Below are positions 25,115 through 32,242 of a stretch of DNA of 46,388 nt, in pieces (the first letter of the stretch is position 1; every line of letters starts with the position of its first letter). This stretch comes from JBOGWP01 sp050693875 (GTDB lineage: Bacteria; Actinomycetota; CADDZG01; JAHWKV01; JBOGWP01): contig JBOGWP010000142.1 of NCBI GenBank assembly GCA_050693875.1, positions 1 to 46,388 of the forward strand. Direction: 5' to 3'. The notes beneath the pieces are model-generated. The model was given only the letters and a program-made list of their open reading frames with translations, made no database searches and was not told where the DNA came from. A program made the position numbers and the translations under genes.

Positions 25115-25753
25115 TCATGCTGCCCGCCGCTCCTCGGATCCCGCAAGCTCCGCGACGATGATCAGACGCTGCCGTGCCGAGAAGCGAGGGTGGCAGGTGG
25201 TCAAGGTAAGCCGGGCGTCGTTGTTCGAGACGACGACCGACAGGTCGGTAGGGGCGACGATCTTGCTCTCCAGCACCCGGTACAGGTAGACGGCCTCCCG
25301 GGTCGTCAGGCGGATCTCGTCGCCGGGGGCGATCTCGTTCAGTCGATAGAAAGGGGCCCCATAGGTCGTGCGATGTCCCGAGATGACCACGTTGCCCTTC
25401 TGCCCGGGATAGGCGCTTCCGCGGTAGTGCCCGGGTCCCTTCTTGAGGTCTTCGACGGCCGTGCCCTCCACGACCACCCGGTCCACCTCGATCTTGGGGA
25501 TCTGGATGAGGCCGATGCCGCTCCCGAGATCGGGAAGCGGGGCGGCAGCGGGGCTGGGGGCGGCTTCCGGGGGCGGTGCGGACGGCGATGCGGAGGGAGT
25601 CGGCGCCGCGGCCCAGGAGTGCTCGAGCGCGCGGGCGAGCTGCTTCTGGTTGCGCTCGGTGACCACGTTGGTGCCGAAGAGCTGGTAGGCGAGGAAGAGC
25701 AGGATGAAGAGTCCTGCGGCGATGAAGATACGGCCGATGGTTCTGAGCACCAT
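25115..25753 (-). CDS. Class E sortase
   Basis: A 212-residue transpeptidase that anchors surface proteins to the wall. A membrane helix (about 5-24) and a Pro/Ala/Ser-rich linker precede the sortase barrel (about 80-205). Catalytic residues are visible: His in ISGHRTTYGAPF, Cys in the TLTTC motif, Arg in ARQRLII. Chosen start ATG 25753 (MVLRTIGRIFIAAGLF); a longer frame from 25858 would run into the divergent crgA promoter. Actinobacterial class E sortases sit beside crgA as here. Whether the Calx-beta protein at the left edge is a substrate cannot be judged. Confidence 0.88.
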   Translation of the reverse strand: MVLRTIGRIFIAAGLFILLFLAYQLFGTNVVTERNQKQLARALEHSWAAAPTPSASPSAPPPEAAPSPAAAPLPDLGSGIGLIQIPKIEVDRVVVEGTAVEDLKKGPGHYRGSAYPGQKGNVVISGHRTTYGAPFYRLNEIAPGDEIRLTTREAVYLYRVLESKIVAPTDLSVVVSNNDARLTLTTCHPRFSARQRLIIVAELAGSEERRAA

Positions 25754-25800
25754 CTCGACGAGCGTAGCATCGGCATCCGCCACCTCGGCCTTGACCTGGG

Positions 25801-25806
25801 TACAAT
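25801..25806 (+). promoter_or_regulatory. Putative -10 box of crgA
   Basis: TACAAT lies 39 bases before the crgA ATG in the 92-bp divergent spacer shared with the sortase gene. No matching -35 is seen at 16-18 bases; the TTGACC just upstream is too close to be one. Confidence 0.4.
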
Positions 25807-25845
25807 CGCACGGTCCCAACGCCGCCCGACCAAGGCCAGCGAGCA

Positions 25846-26082
25846 ATGCCCAGATCACGTTCCAAGCGCCGCCGCTACCAGCCGCCGCCCAAGCCCAAGC
25901 CGCCGCCGTCGCCGCCCTGGATCCCGGTGCTCGTCTTCGGCTTCATCATCCTCGGGTTCCTCGTGATCCTCGGCCGCTACGTGCTGTCGACCTCGGTGAA
26001 CCTCTTCAACAACAACTGGGTGATCGGGGCCGGGTTGGCCTGTATCGCCGCAGGCTTCGGCGTCGCAACCCGCTGGCGTTGA
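25846..26082 (+). CDS. crgA: Cell division protein CrgA
   Basis: A 78-residue protein: a basic, proline-rich cytoplasmic N-terminus (MPRSRSKRRRYQPPPKPKP), two membrane helices (about 25-47 and 56-74) joined by a short loop containing NNNWVIGAG, and the terminal RWR. This is the size and pattern of actinobacterial CrgA, which binds FtsZ/FtsQ/FtsI and PBPs at the division site. It diverges from the sortase gene. CrgA is essentially restricted to actinobacteria and is good evidence for the host phylum. Confidence 0.92.
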   Translation: MPRSRSKRRRYQPPPKPKPPPSPPWIPVLVFGFIILGFLVILGRYVLSTSVNLFNNNWVIGAGLACIAAGFGVATRWR

Positions 26083-26122
26083 CGCCGAAGACCCGGGCGT
26101 CGCCGCCGAGTACCATGGGGAC

Positions 26123-26455
26123 GTGCCCGAGGCTGCGCACATCCATGCCGATCACGGCTCGTACGACGAGCATCGCGACGATCTCCTCGCGAGACTCCGG
26201 CGGATCGAAGGGCAGGTGCGCGGTATCCAGCGCATGATCGAGACGAACAGCTACTGCATCGACGTGCTCACCCAGCTCTCCGCAGTGATCAAGGCATGCG
26301 AGAAGGTCGGGCTGCGCGTGCTCGAGGATCACGTGCGGGGCTGCGTGGCCGATGCCATCCGCTCCGACAACGGCGAGGAGAAGATCGCAGAGCTCACCCG
26401 TGTGCTCGAACGCTTCCTGCAGGTGGGCCGCTCGACAGTCTCGTCAATCGGCTGA
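26123..26455 (+). CDS. CsoR/RcnR-family metal-sensing repressor
   Basis: A 110-residue all-helical DUF156 protein from GTG 26123. Family signatures are LRRIEGQVRGIQRMIE, NSYCIDVLTQ and LEDHVRGCVADAI. The Cys of YCIDVL with the His-x3-Cys of DHVRGC gives the C-H-C trio that binds Cu(I) in CsoR, so copper is the likely signal. The DNA-binding residues of the family are present in helix 1. No copper ATPase or chaperone gene is adjacent, so the target is not evident. The 3' end overlaps the convergent zinc-ribbon gene by 12 bases. Confidence 0.85.
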   Translation: MPEAAHIHADHGSYDEHRDDLLARLRRIEGQVRGIQRMIETNSYCIDVLTQLSAVIKACEKVGLRVLEDHVRGCVADAIRSDNGEEKIAELTRVLERFLQVGRSTVSSIG

Positions 26456-26875
26456 GATCTCCGGCGCGTCGCGCCGGACGAGCACCATCTCCTCACCGCA
26501 GTGCTTGGGCGCCTTCTCCTTGGCGACGCGTAGGAGGGCGACCTCCAGCCCGCACATCTCGCACACGTAGGCGAGACGCAGCGACGGGTGCACCTCGGCG
26601 GGCTGGGGGTCCGGGGGCGGGGGGTGCTGGAGCTGCCGGAAGTAGCCGATTCCGATCCATGCGATCGCGATCGACAGCGCCGACCCGATCACGAGGCGGA
26701 GGATGACCGACCGCGTCGAGGCGGCGACATACGACACCACGATCAGCGCCAGGACGAAGAGCCCCACGACCGCAAGCGCGATAAGAATGCGCAGCACGGC
26801 TCGCAGCGGACCGGCGATCTCGCCTCGGAGGGTGGTCGGCTCGGGTGAGGCCTGGTTCTCCGGCTCCGCGGTCAT
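26444..26875 (-). CDS. Two-helix membrane protein with C-terminal zinc ribbon
   Basis: A 143-residue protein. Two membrane helices (about 27-50 and 57-77) are followed by a Pro-rich spacer and a cytoplasmic tail with cysteine pairs CEMCG and KHCGEEM, consistent with a small zinc ribbon (only three cysteines clear). I do not recognise a named family. Transcribed towards the CsoR gene; upstream lies the thiolase stop on the same strand, 9 bases away, so the two may be co-transcribed. Confidence 0.65.
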   Translation of the reverse strand: MTAEPENQASPEPTTLRGEIAGPLRAVLRILIALAVVGLFVLALIVVSYVAASTRSVILRLVIGSALSIAIAWIGIGYFRQLQHPPPPDPQPAEVHPSLRLAYVCEMCGLEVALLRVAKEKAPKHCGEEMVLVRRDAPEISAD

Positions 26876-26884
26876 CCCCGCCCC

Positions 26885-28087
26885 TCAGCGGATGCGCTCG
26901 ATGATGGTGGCGTTCGCCTGGCCCCCTCCTTCGCACATCGTCTGCAGGCCGAAGCGAGCCTCCCGTCGCTCGAGCTCGTGAAGCAGCGTGGTCATGAGCC
27001 GGGCGCCCGAGGCGCCGAGGGGGTGGCCGAGGGCGATCGCTCCGCCGTTCGGATTCACGTGCTCGTCGAACCAGTCGTCGCCGACCCCGAGTGCCTTCTT
27101 CCACGACAGCACCACCGAGGCGAAGGCCTCATTGATCTCCACCACGTCGATGTCGCGCTCGAGGTCGAGCCCGGCTCGTTCCAGAGCCTTGGTGGTGGCG
27201 GGGATCGGGCCGGTCAGCATCCTCACGGGATCGCTCCCCGCGAGTGCGAAGCCGGCGAAGCGGGCCCGCGGGACGAGCCCAAGCTGCTCGGCCCGCTCCG
27301 GCGTGGTGATCAGGAGGGCCGCCGCGCCGTCGGTGATCTGCGACGAGTTTCCGGCGGTGACGACCCAGCGGATCTCGGGGAACCTCTTGCTCATGTCGGG
27401 GGCCTGAAAGACGGCCGGGAGCGTGCCCATCTTCTGGCGGTCCGGCTCGAAGCGGATGCCCTCGTCCACCTCGAACACCTCGGGCCCGTCGCCGCCGGCC
27501 ACCTTGAGCGGGAGCACCTCACGGCGGAACCTTCCCGTGCGGGTTGCCTCGGCCGCGCGCAGGTGGGAACGGTAGGCATAGGCGTCGAGCTCGTCCCTGG
27601 CCAGATCGAAGTCGGCGGCCAGGAGCTCTGCCGAGATGCCCTGTGGCACCAGGTTGCCGTCATAGCGCGCCAGCAGCGACGGAGGGAAGGGAAAGCCCGT
27701 CGACATCGACGAGCCCATCGGCACGCGCGTCATGTGCTCGACGCCGCAGGCGATCACCAGATCGTAGGCGCCGGCCATCACGCCGTGGGCGGCGAAGTGG
27801 GCGGCCTGCTGCGAAGAGCCGCACTGCCGGTCGACGGTGGCGGCAGGAACGGTCTCGGGGAGCCCCGCCGCAAGCCAGGAATTTCGGGCGATGTTCAACG
27901 ACTGCTCGCCCACCTGTGTGACGCACCCGGCGATCACGTCGTCGACGAGAGCGGGGTCGATCCCGGTGCGCGCGATCAGCTCCGCGAGGGCCGATGCCAG
28001 GAGGTCGACGGGATGCCAGCCGCTTAGCTTTCCGCCCCGGCGTCCCATCGGAGTCCGAACTGCTTCGACGATCACCGCGTCACGCAT
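26885..28087 (-). CDS. Acetyl-CoA acyltransferase (thiolase)
   Basis: About 400 residues (starting MRDAVIVEAVRTPMGRRGGK). Thiolases cleave 3-ketoacyl-CoA or condense acyl-CoAs. The nucleophilic Cys is in VDRQCGSSQQ, the His in GHPLGASGARL and the second Cys in MCEGGGQANAT. A GTG at 28096 is an alternative start. Sequence style resembles the degradative FadA-like group including steroid ketothiolases, but the substrate cannot be assigned. No beta-oxidation partners are adjacent except the SCP2-type lipid carrier some 700 bases away on the other strand. Confidence 0.92.
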   Translation of the reverse strand: MRDAVIVEAVRTPMGRRGGKLSGWHPVDLLASALAELIARTGIDPALVDDVIAGCVTQVGEQSLNIARNSWLAAGLPETVPAATVDRQCGSSQQAAHFAAHGVMAGAYDLVIACGVEHMTRVPMGSSMSTGFPFPPSLLARYDGNLVPQGISAELLAADFDLARDELDAYAYRSHLRAAEATRTGRFRREVLPLKVAGGDGPEVFEVDEGIRFEPDRQKMGTLPAVFQAPDMSKRFPEIRWVVTAGNSSQITDGAAALLITTPERAEQLGLVPRARFAGFALAGSDPVRMLTGPIPATTKALERAGLDLERDIDVVEINEAFASVVLSWKKALGVGDDWFDEHVNPNGGAIALGHPLGASGARLMTTLLHELERREARFGLQTMCEGGGQANATIIERIR

Positions 28088-28186
28088 TCGACTCACCCGC
28101 CTTTCCGGTCCCCATGTGAATCCACATTACCGCCGGGTGCGAGGGACGGAGGTCGGCGGAGCCCACGATCGGCTGCCGGACACGCG

Positions 28187-28217
28187 CACCGGCCCGCTCA
28201 GGGGGAGCGGGCCGGTG
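28187..28217 (-). terminator. Strong hairpin, likely terminator
   Basis: CACCGGCCCGCTC and GAGCGGGCCGGTG form a perfect 13-bp stem with a 5-base loop. It lies 50 bases after the stop of the 43-residue gene and before the thiolase. There is no T-tract, as is common in GC-rich actinobacteria. Confidence 0.6.
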
Positions 28218-28268
28218 GGCTATGGCGAGGCGGGCGCGGACCACGTGGGTCCTGCTCCCCGCGCTCGG

Positions 28269-28400
28269 CTAGCGGTAGCGATACGAGCTCGAGACGACCG
28301 CCCAGACCATCACGAGGAACAGCCCGGCAACTCCCAGCCCGACGCCGGCCGTCGGGTGCGCCATGAAGGCGTCGATCAGCCACGCCAGAGCATCTTGCAT
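28269..28400 (-). CDS. 43-residue membrane protein
   Basis: ATG 28400 has a strong GGAGGAG site 9 bases upstream. The product, MQDALAWLIDAFMAHPTAGV followed by a hydrophobic helix (about 19-37) and a SSSYRYR tail, is a single-pass small membrane protein. The hairpin downstream and the ribosome site upstream support a separate gene. Function unknown. The longer frame from 28514 lacks support. Confidence 0.5.
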   Translation of the reverse strand: MQDALAWLIDAFMAHPTAGVGLGVAGLFLVMVWAVVSSSYRYR

Positions 28401-28832
28401 CGAACGTCTCCTCCTCCCGGCTCGGGTATCCGAGCCCTCCCTTGCCCTGCGAGCAATTTCGGTTGCTTGTCGCATCCCATTGATGGTGACGAGGCCGACG
28501 AGCGTGGAAATCACCTGTTCGGGGGAGGGAGGTGGGGGCCCATACTGACCACCTGGGGTCCGGCCCCCGGGACTGCGGCAGGCGGGTCGCCGAACTCAGG
28601 CGCCCCCGGTCCCGCCTGCCGCGGCCGCCGATACTACGAAGAACGGCGGAGCCCGCGCTGGGCCACGCCACGGTGGAGGAGACGTTGGAATTCGGCGAAG
28701 AAAGAATTCGGGGGGGCCGTGGGGCAGCTTGTGGGCGGGCGGAGACTCGGTTAGAAATACTGGCCCTCGGGACTTCGGGACGCGGCGGCCATCGGCCGCT
28801 GATCGCCGTCCGGGGCGGAAAGGAGCTGAACG
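28401..28832. other. Divergent intergenic region with inverted repeats
   Basis: No gene is supported in these 432 bases between the 43-residue gene (leftward) and the SCP2 gene (rightward). It contains GGCTCGG-GTAT-CCGAGCC (28419-28436), just upstream of the small gene's ribosome site, and a perfect 12-bp inverted repeat GCGGCAGGCGGG/CCCGCCTGCCGC (28575-28586 and 28611-28622, 24-base loop). These may be mRNA leader structures or operators. Clear promoter hexamers were not found. Confidence 0.55.
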
Positions 28833-29222
28833 ATGGCGGTCAAGTACCTGTCCGAGGAGTGGGCGAAGGAGTGCACCACCCGGTTCCAGGCAAGCGAGGA
28901 TGTGCTGAATGCGGCAAAGGGACAGAACGTGACTATCCAGCAGATCGTGACCGACCTGCCCGACGGGAGCGAGGTCGCCTACTACTTCCGGCTGACCGAT
29001 GGGGTTCCGGAGGTCGTCCTCGGAACGGCCGACTCGGCCGAGGCCACGATCACCCAGAACTACGCGACCGCGGTCATCCTCGACAAGGAGGAGATCTCCC
29101 CCCAGGCGGCGTTCATGCAGGGAAAGCTCCGAGTCAAGGGCAATCTGATGAAGCTCATGCAGCTCCAGGGCCTGATCCAGACGCTTCCCGGCACGGTTGC
29201 CGATCTGGAACGCGAGTACTGA
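28833..29222 (+). CDS. SCP2 sterol-binding-domain protein
   Basis: A 129-residue single-domain protein with GGAAAGGAG upstream. The fold is recognised from YLSEEWAKECTTRF at the start, the strand region EVAYYFRLTDGVPEVVLG, and the C-terminal FMQGKLRVKGNLMKLMQLQG pattern. SCP2 domains bind lipids or acyl chains in a hydrophobic tunnel and deliver them to enzymes. The thiolase on the other strand is a possible metabolic companion. Length matches the stand-alone family. Confidence 0.85.
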   Translation: MAVKYLSEEWAKECTTRFQASEDVLNAAKGQNVTIQQIVTDLPDGSEVAYYFRLTDGVPEVVLGTADSAEATITQNYATAVILDKEEISPQAAFMQGKLRVKGNLMKLMQLQGLIQTLPGTVADLEREY

Positions 29223-29274
29223 GAGCGCCGGCGTGGCGAGGGGGGCCGCTCGACCGAAGCAGCTGGGGCGCGGG

Positions 29275-29838
29275 ATGCGCATCGCCTCGGAGCTCGAGGG
29301 CTGGCCATCCTCCCGGATTCGCCAGACGCTGCGGGGGCTGCCGGTCGCCCACGGGTACACCGTGATCGTGCGACCGCTGCGGTACCGCACCCGGCCGTCG
29401 CTGCGGGCGCTGTGCAACTTCGACGACCGGGTGATCGTGCTGTCGGTGCCGGAGCCCTTCCATTCGTTCACCACGCCCGTCTACTACGGCGCCCGGCGGA
29501 TCCCCGGCGAGCAGTTGCGGTTTCGCTGGTACTCGAAGCGGGTGACGTTCCGTACCCGCCGCGAGGTCATCCGCTTCCTCTACTGTCACGAGTACTTCCA
29601 CTGGTATCTCTGGGAGGTGCTCGGCCGGAAGTCGGCGGCCGAGACGGCATGCGATCGCTATGCCCTGTGGAACTTCCGCCGGCGAGTCCGGGTCGTCCCC
29701 CCGGTGGCGATCCCGGTGCGCAGCGGTGCCCGGGTGAGCGGCGTCGCCGCTCGGAGCGGAGGCCGGGGACGGGAGGCCGGGCTCAGGACGGGGACTTGGG
29801 CGGGTTCGAGATCACCTGCCCGTCGCGGAATCTGGTGA
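29275..29838 (+). CDS. Putative HExxH metalloprotease-like protein
   Basis: 187 residues from ATG 29275 (GTG 29233 is an alternative). The central part (about 45-135) contains FLYCHEYFHWYLWEVLGR, a zinc-type HExxH motif at 105-109, followed by AAETACDRYALWNF, whose Glu/Asp could be the third ligand. This arrangement resembles SprT/gluzincin-like proteins but I cannot assign a family. The C-terminal 30 residues are Arg/Gly-rich and overlap the convergent gene by 56 bases. It follows the SCP2 gene closely and may be co-transcribed. Confidence 0.6.
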   Translation: MRIASELEGWPSSRIRQTLRGLPVAHGYTVIVRPLRYRTRPSLRALCNFDDRVIVLSVPEPFHSFTTPVYYGARRIPGEQLRFRWYSKRVTFRTRREVIRFLYCHEYFHWYLWEVLGRKSAAETACDRYALWNFRRRVRVVPPVAIPVRSGARVSGVAARSGGRGREAGLRTGTWAGSRSPARRGIW

Positions 29839-30097
29839 GCTCGAAGCCATCCTCCGAGCGCACCGCCCGCATGGTCGAGCCGTCGTCCATCAGCTGATAG
29901 GCCGCCCGAGCGGTTCGCACGACCAGCAGCCCCCCCGACGTTGCGCCGAGGCCGATGGGCTCCAGTGCGGCGATCTCGCCTTCGGGAAGGTTTGCCTGGA
30001 GCCTGGCCAGGTCGGACCGGAGCTCCTCGCGGACGTCTTCGGGGAGGGCGAGGAACTCGTCGGCTCCAAACATCGGGCTGCCATGCTCGGGTCGCAT
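29783..30097 (-). CDS. Hypothetical 104-residue protein
   Basis: MRPEHGSPMFGADEFLALPE, then a helical, acidic N-terminal half (EDVREELRSDLARLQANLP) and a beta-rich C-terminal half (GGLLVVRTARAAYQLMDDGS, FRDGQVISNP). Soluble, with no motif recognised. It ends inside the 3' end of the HExxH gene on the other strand and diverges from the glycosylase gene across 39 bases. Confidence 0.55.
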   Translation of the reverse strand: MRPEHGSPMFGADEFLALPEDVREELRSDLARLQANLPEGEIAALEPIGLGATSGGLLVVRTARAAYQLMDDGSTMRAVRSEDGFELTRFRDGQVISNPPKSPS

Positions 30098-30136
30098 CCC
30101 CGGTCTCCGTTCTCGTTCTCACGACCATAATGGGCG

Positions 30137-30982
30137 ATGCCCGAGCTCCCCGAGGTCGAGATCATGGCCCGCCGGTTGGGCAGCGCCCTGGCCGGGGCCG
30201 AGGTGGCATCGAGCATCGTCCGGGGCCCGGCAACCCTGAAGACCTTCGACCCCCCGCTCGCCGCGCTTCACGGGCGCCGTCTCATCGGGGCCCGCCGGCG
30301 CGGCAAGCATCTCCTGGTCGATGCGGAGGGAGCGCCCACGCTGCTGGTGCACCTGATGTCGGCGGGGAGGCTCCAGCTCTTCGAGAAGGCAACCTCTCCG
30401 GGCGACCGGACGCTGCGGCTCGCTCTTCGCCTCACGGACGGACGGGAGCTCCGCCTCCGGGAGTTCGGCACCCGTCAGGCGGCCTGGGCAAAGCTGCTCG
30501 CGACCGATGCCGTCGAGGCCGACGAGGCCCTGGCCACCCTGGGGCCGGAGGCCTGGCCCGACCCGCCGCCGTTCCTCGATCTGCTCGGCGGGGCGAGGCC
30601 GCTCCACGCGCTGCTGCGCGACCAGCGAGTGATCGCAGGGATCGGACGCTCGTGGGCCGACGAGATCCTCCACGAGGCCATGTTCTCGCCCTTCAAACGC
30701 GGCGACACCCTGACGCCGGAGGAGGCCGCTCGGCTGCGGGAGGCCACCATCGCCAGGCTCGGGGCAGCGGTGGACCGCTACGAGCAGGTCCTGCAGCTTC
30801 CTCTCCCCGACAAGCTCCCGATGCCGCTCACGGTCCATGCGCGACAGGGAAGCTCATGCCCCCGGTGCGGCGACCGCCTCGAGGCGGTCTACTTCGAGGA
30901 GCACACGATCGCGTACTGCCCTCGCTGCCAGACGGGCGGCAAGGTCCTCAAGGATCGCCGACTCTCCCGCCTCCTGAAATAA
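30137..30982 (+). CDS. Fpg/Nei-family DNA glycosylase
   Basis: A 281-residue base-excision repair enzyme. It begins PELPEVEIMARRL: the N-terminal Pro is the Schiff-base nucleophile and the next Glu is catalytic. A conserved lysine is in RRRGKHLLV. The helix-two-turn-helix region is around residues 165-190 (RVIAGIGRSWADEILHEAMF). The C-terminal zinc finger is CPRC...YCPRC. The DNA-intercalation loop differs from classical MutM (MSAGRL in place of LGMTGRL), so oxoguanine versus oxidised-pyrimidine specificity is open. No ribosome site is evident at ATG 30137. Confidence 0.9.
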   Translation: MPELPEVEIMARRLGSALAGAEVASSIVRGPATLKTFDPPLAALHGRRLIGARRRGKHLLVDAEGAPTLLVHLMSAGRLQLFEKATSPGDRTLRLALRLTDGRELRLREFGTRQAAWAKLLATDAVEADEALATLGPEAWPDPPPFLDLLGGARPLHALLRDQRVIAGIGRSWADEILHEAMFSPFKRGDTLTPEEAARLREATIARLGAAVDRYEQVLQLPLPDKLPMPLTVHARQGSSCPRCGDRLEAVYFEEHTIAYCPRCQTGGKVLKDRRLSRLLK

Positions 30983-31054
30983 CGCCGCTGCGGCGGACCG
31001 CCGGGGGGATGGGATCATGGCCGGCGACTTGCGGCTCATCGGGGAGAGACGACG

Positions 31055-32230
31055 GTGACGAACGGCGCGGCTCGGTTCAGGCTGCTCTCGCCTGCCTTCG
31101 TGATGGTCTTTGCCGCCACCCTCCTCTACTTCGTCTCTGTGGGAGCGACGATCCCGGTGCTGCCCCGATTCGTCAGCGGACCGCTGCACGGCAGCAACGC
31201 CGAGGTCGGGCTGGTCCTCGGAATCTTCAGCGCCACGGCGGTGGTGCTGCGGCCGGTTGCGGGACGCATCGGGGACCGGCGGGGCAGGAGGCTGCTCATC
31301 GTGACGGGCGCACTGCTCGCCGCCGGGGCGATGACATTCTACGGGCGGGCGGGATCGGTCCTCCCGCTCGTGGGCCTGCGCCTGCTGAACGGTGCCGGCG
31401 AGGCGTTCTTCTTCACCGGTGCGGCCACCGCGGTGACCGACATCGCGCCTCCGGAACGGCGGGGCGAGGCCCTGAGCCTGTTCTCGGTGGCGCTGTACCT
31501 CGGGCTCGCGCTCGGTCCGCTGGTCGGCGAGGCGCTGCTTGCAGCATCCGGCTTTGGGGTCTCGTTCCTGGTCGCGGCGAGCATCGGGGCCACGGCTGCC
31601 GCCGTCGGCCTTGGGGTCCGGGATACGCGAAGGGGGGGCGAGGCTCCCCAGGGACGCCTGATCCACGCCGCTGCGCTGCTCCCCGGCGTGGTAGTCGCCA
31701 CGAGCATCTGGGGGTTCGCCGGCTTCTCGTCGTTCGTGCCGCTGCACGCCCTGGCGATCGGCCTCACCGGCTCGGGGCTGCTGTTCGGCCTCTTTTCGCT
31801 GATCGTCGTGGCGGTGCGGACCGTCGGCGCCCGCATTCCCGACGTCCTCGGGGCGCGCAGGACCGCCTCGATCTCGCTGGCGATCTCGGGCGCCGCCCTG
31901 TTCGCCATGTCGGCGTGGACCAGCGGGCTGGGCCTCTACGTGACGACGGCACTGCTCGGGCTCGGGCAGTCTCTCGCCTTCCCGGCGCTGATGAGCCTGG
32001 CCGTGGCCGGCGTCCCGGCCTCGGACCGGGGGGCGGCGGTCGGCACTTTCACCGCGTTCGTCGACGTGGCCTTCGGGGCGGGGCCGCTCAGCCTCGGGAT
32101 CGTCGCCGAGCTCTCCGGCTACCGGGGCGTGTTCTTTGCCTCCGCGCTGGTCTCGGTGCTCGGCCTGGCCATCCTGCGGACACGGGTCCGGGCACCGTCG
32201 CGGGAGGAGCAATCGCGCCCTGCGGCGTGA
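31055..32230 (+). CDS. MFS transporter
   Basis: A 391-residue protein with about 12 membrane helices. GTG 31055 has GGGGAGAG upstream. The helix 2-3 loop carries the major-facilitator motif in GRIGDRRGRRLL, and the first helix contains FVSVGATIPVLPRFV. Such proteins export or import small solutes using the proton gradient; the sequence gives no substrate. Convergent with the DUF2207 gene, 12 bases apart. Confidence 0.88.
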   Translation: MTNGAARFRLLSPAFVMVFAATLLYFVSVGATIPVLPRFVSGPLHGSNAEVGLVLGIFSATAVVLRPVAGRIGDRRGRRLLIVTGALLAAGAMTFYGRAGSVLPLVGLRLLNGAGEAFFFTGAATAVTDIAPPERRGEALSLFSVALYLGLALGPLVGEALLAASGFGVSFLVAASIGATAAAVGLGVRDTRRGGEAPQGRLIHAAALLPGVVVATSIWGFAGFSSFVPLHALAIGLTGSGLLFGLFSLIVVAVRTVGARIPDVLGARRTASISLAISGAALFAMSAWTSGLGLYVTTALLGLGQSLAFPALMSLAVAGVPASDRGAAVGTFTAFVDVAFGAGPLSLGIVAELSGYRGVFFASALVSVLGLAILRTRVRAPSREEQSRPAA

Positions 32231-32242
32231 CTGCCGTCGCGG

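Noticed and set aside
25792..25806. TTGACC with TACAAT as a -35/-10 pair before crgA
   Set aside because: The spacer is only 4 bases; only the -10 element was kept.
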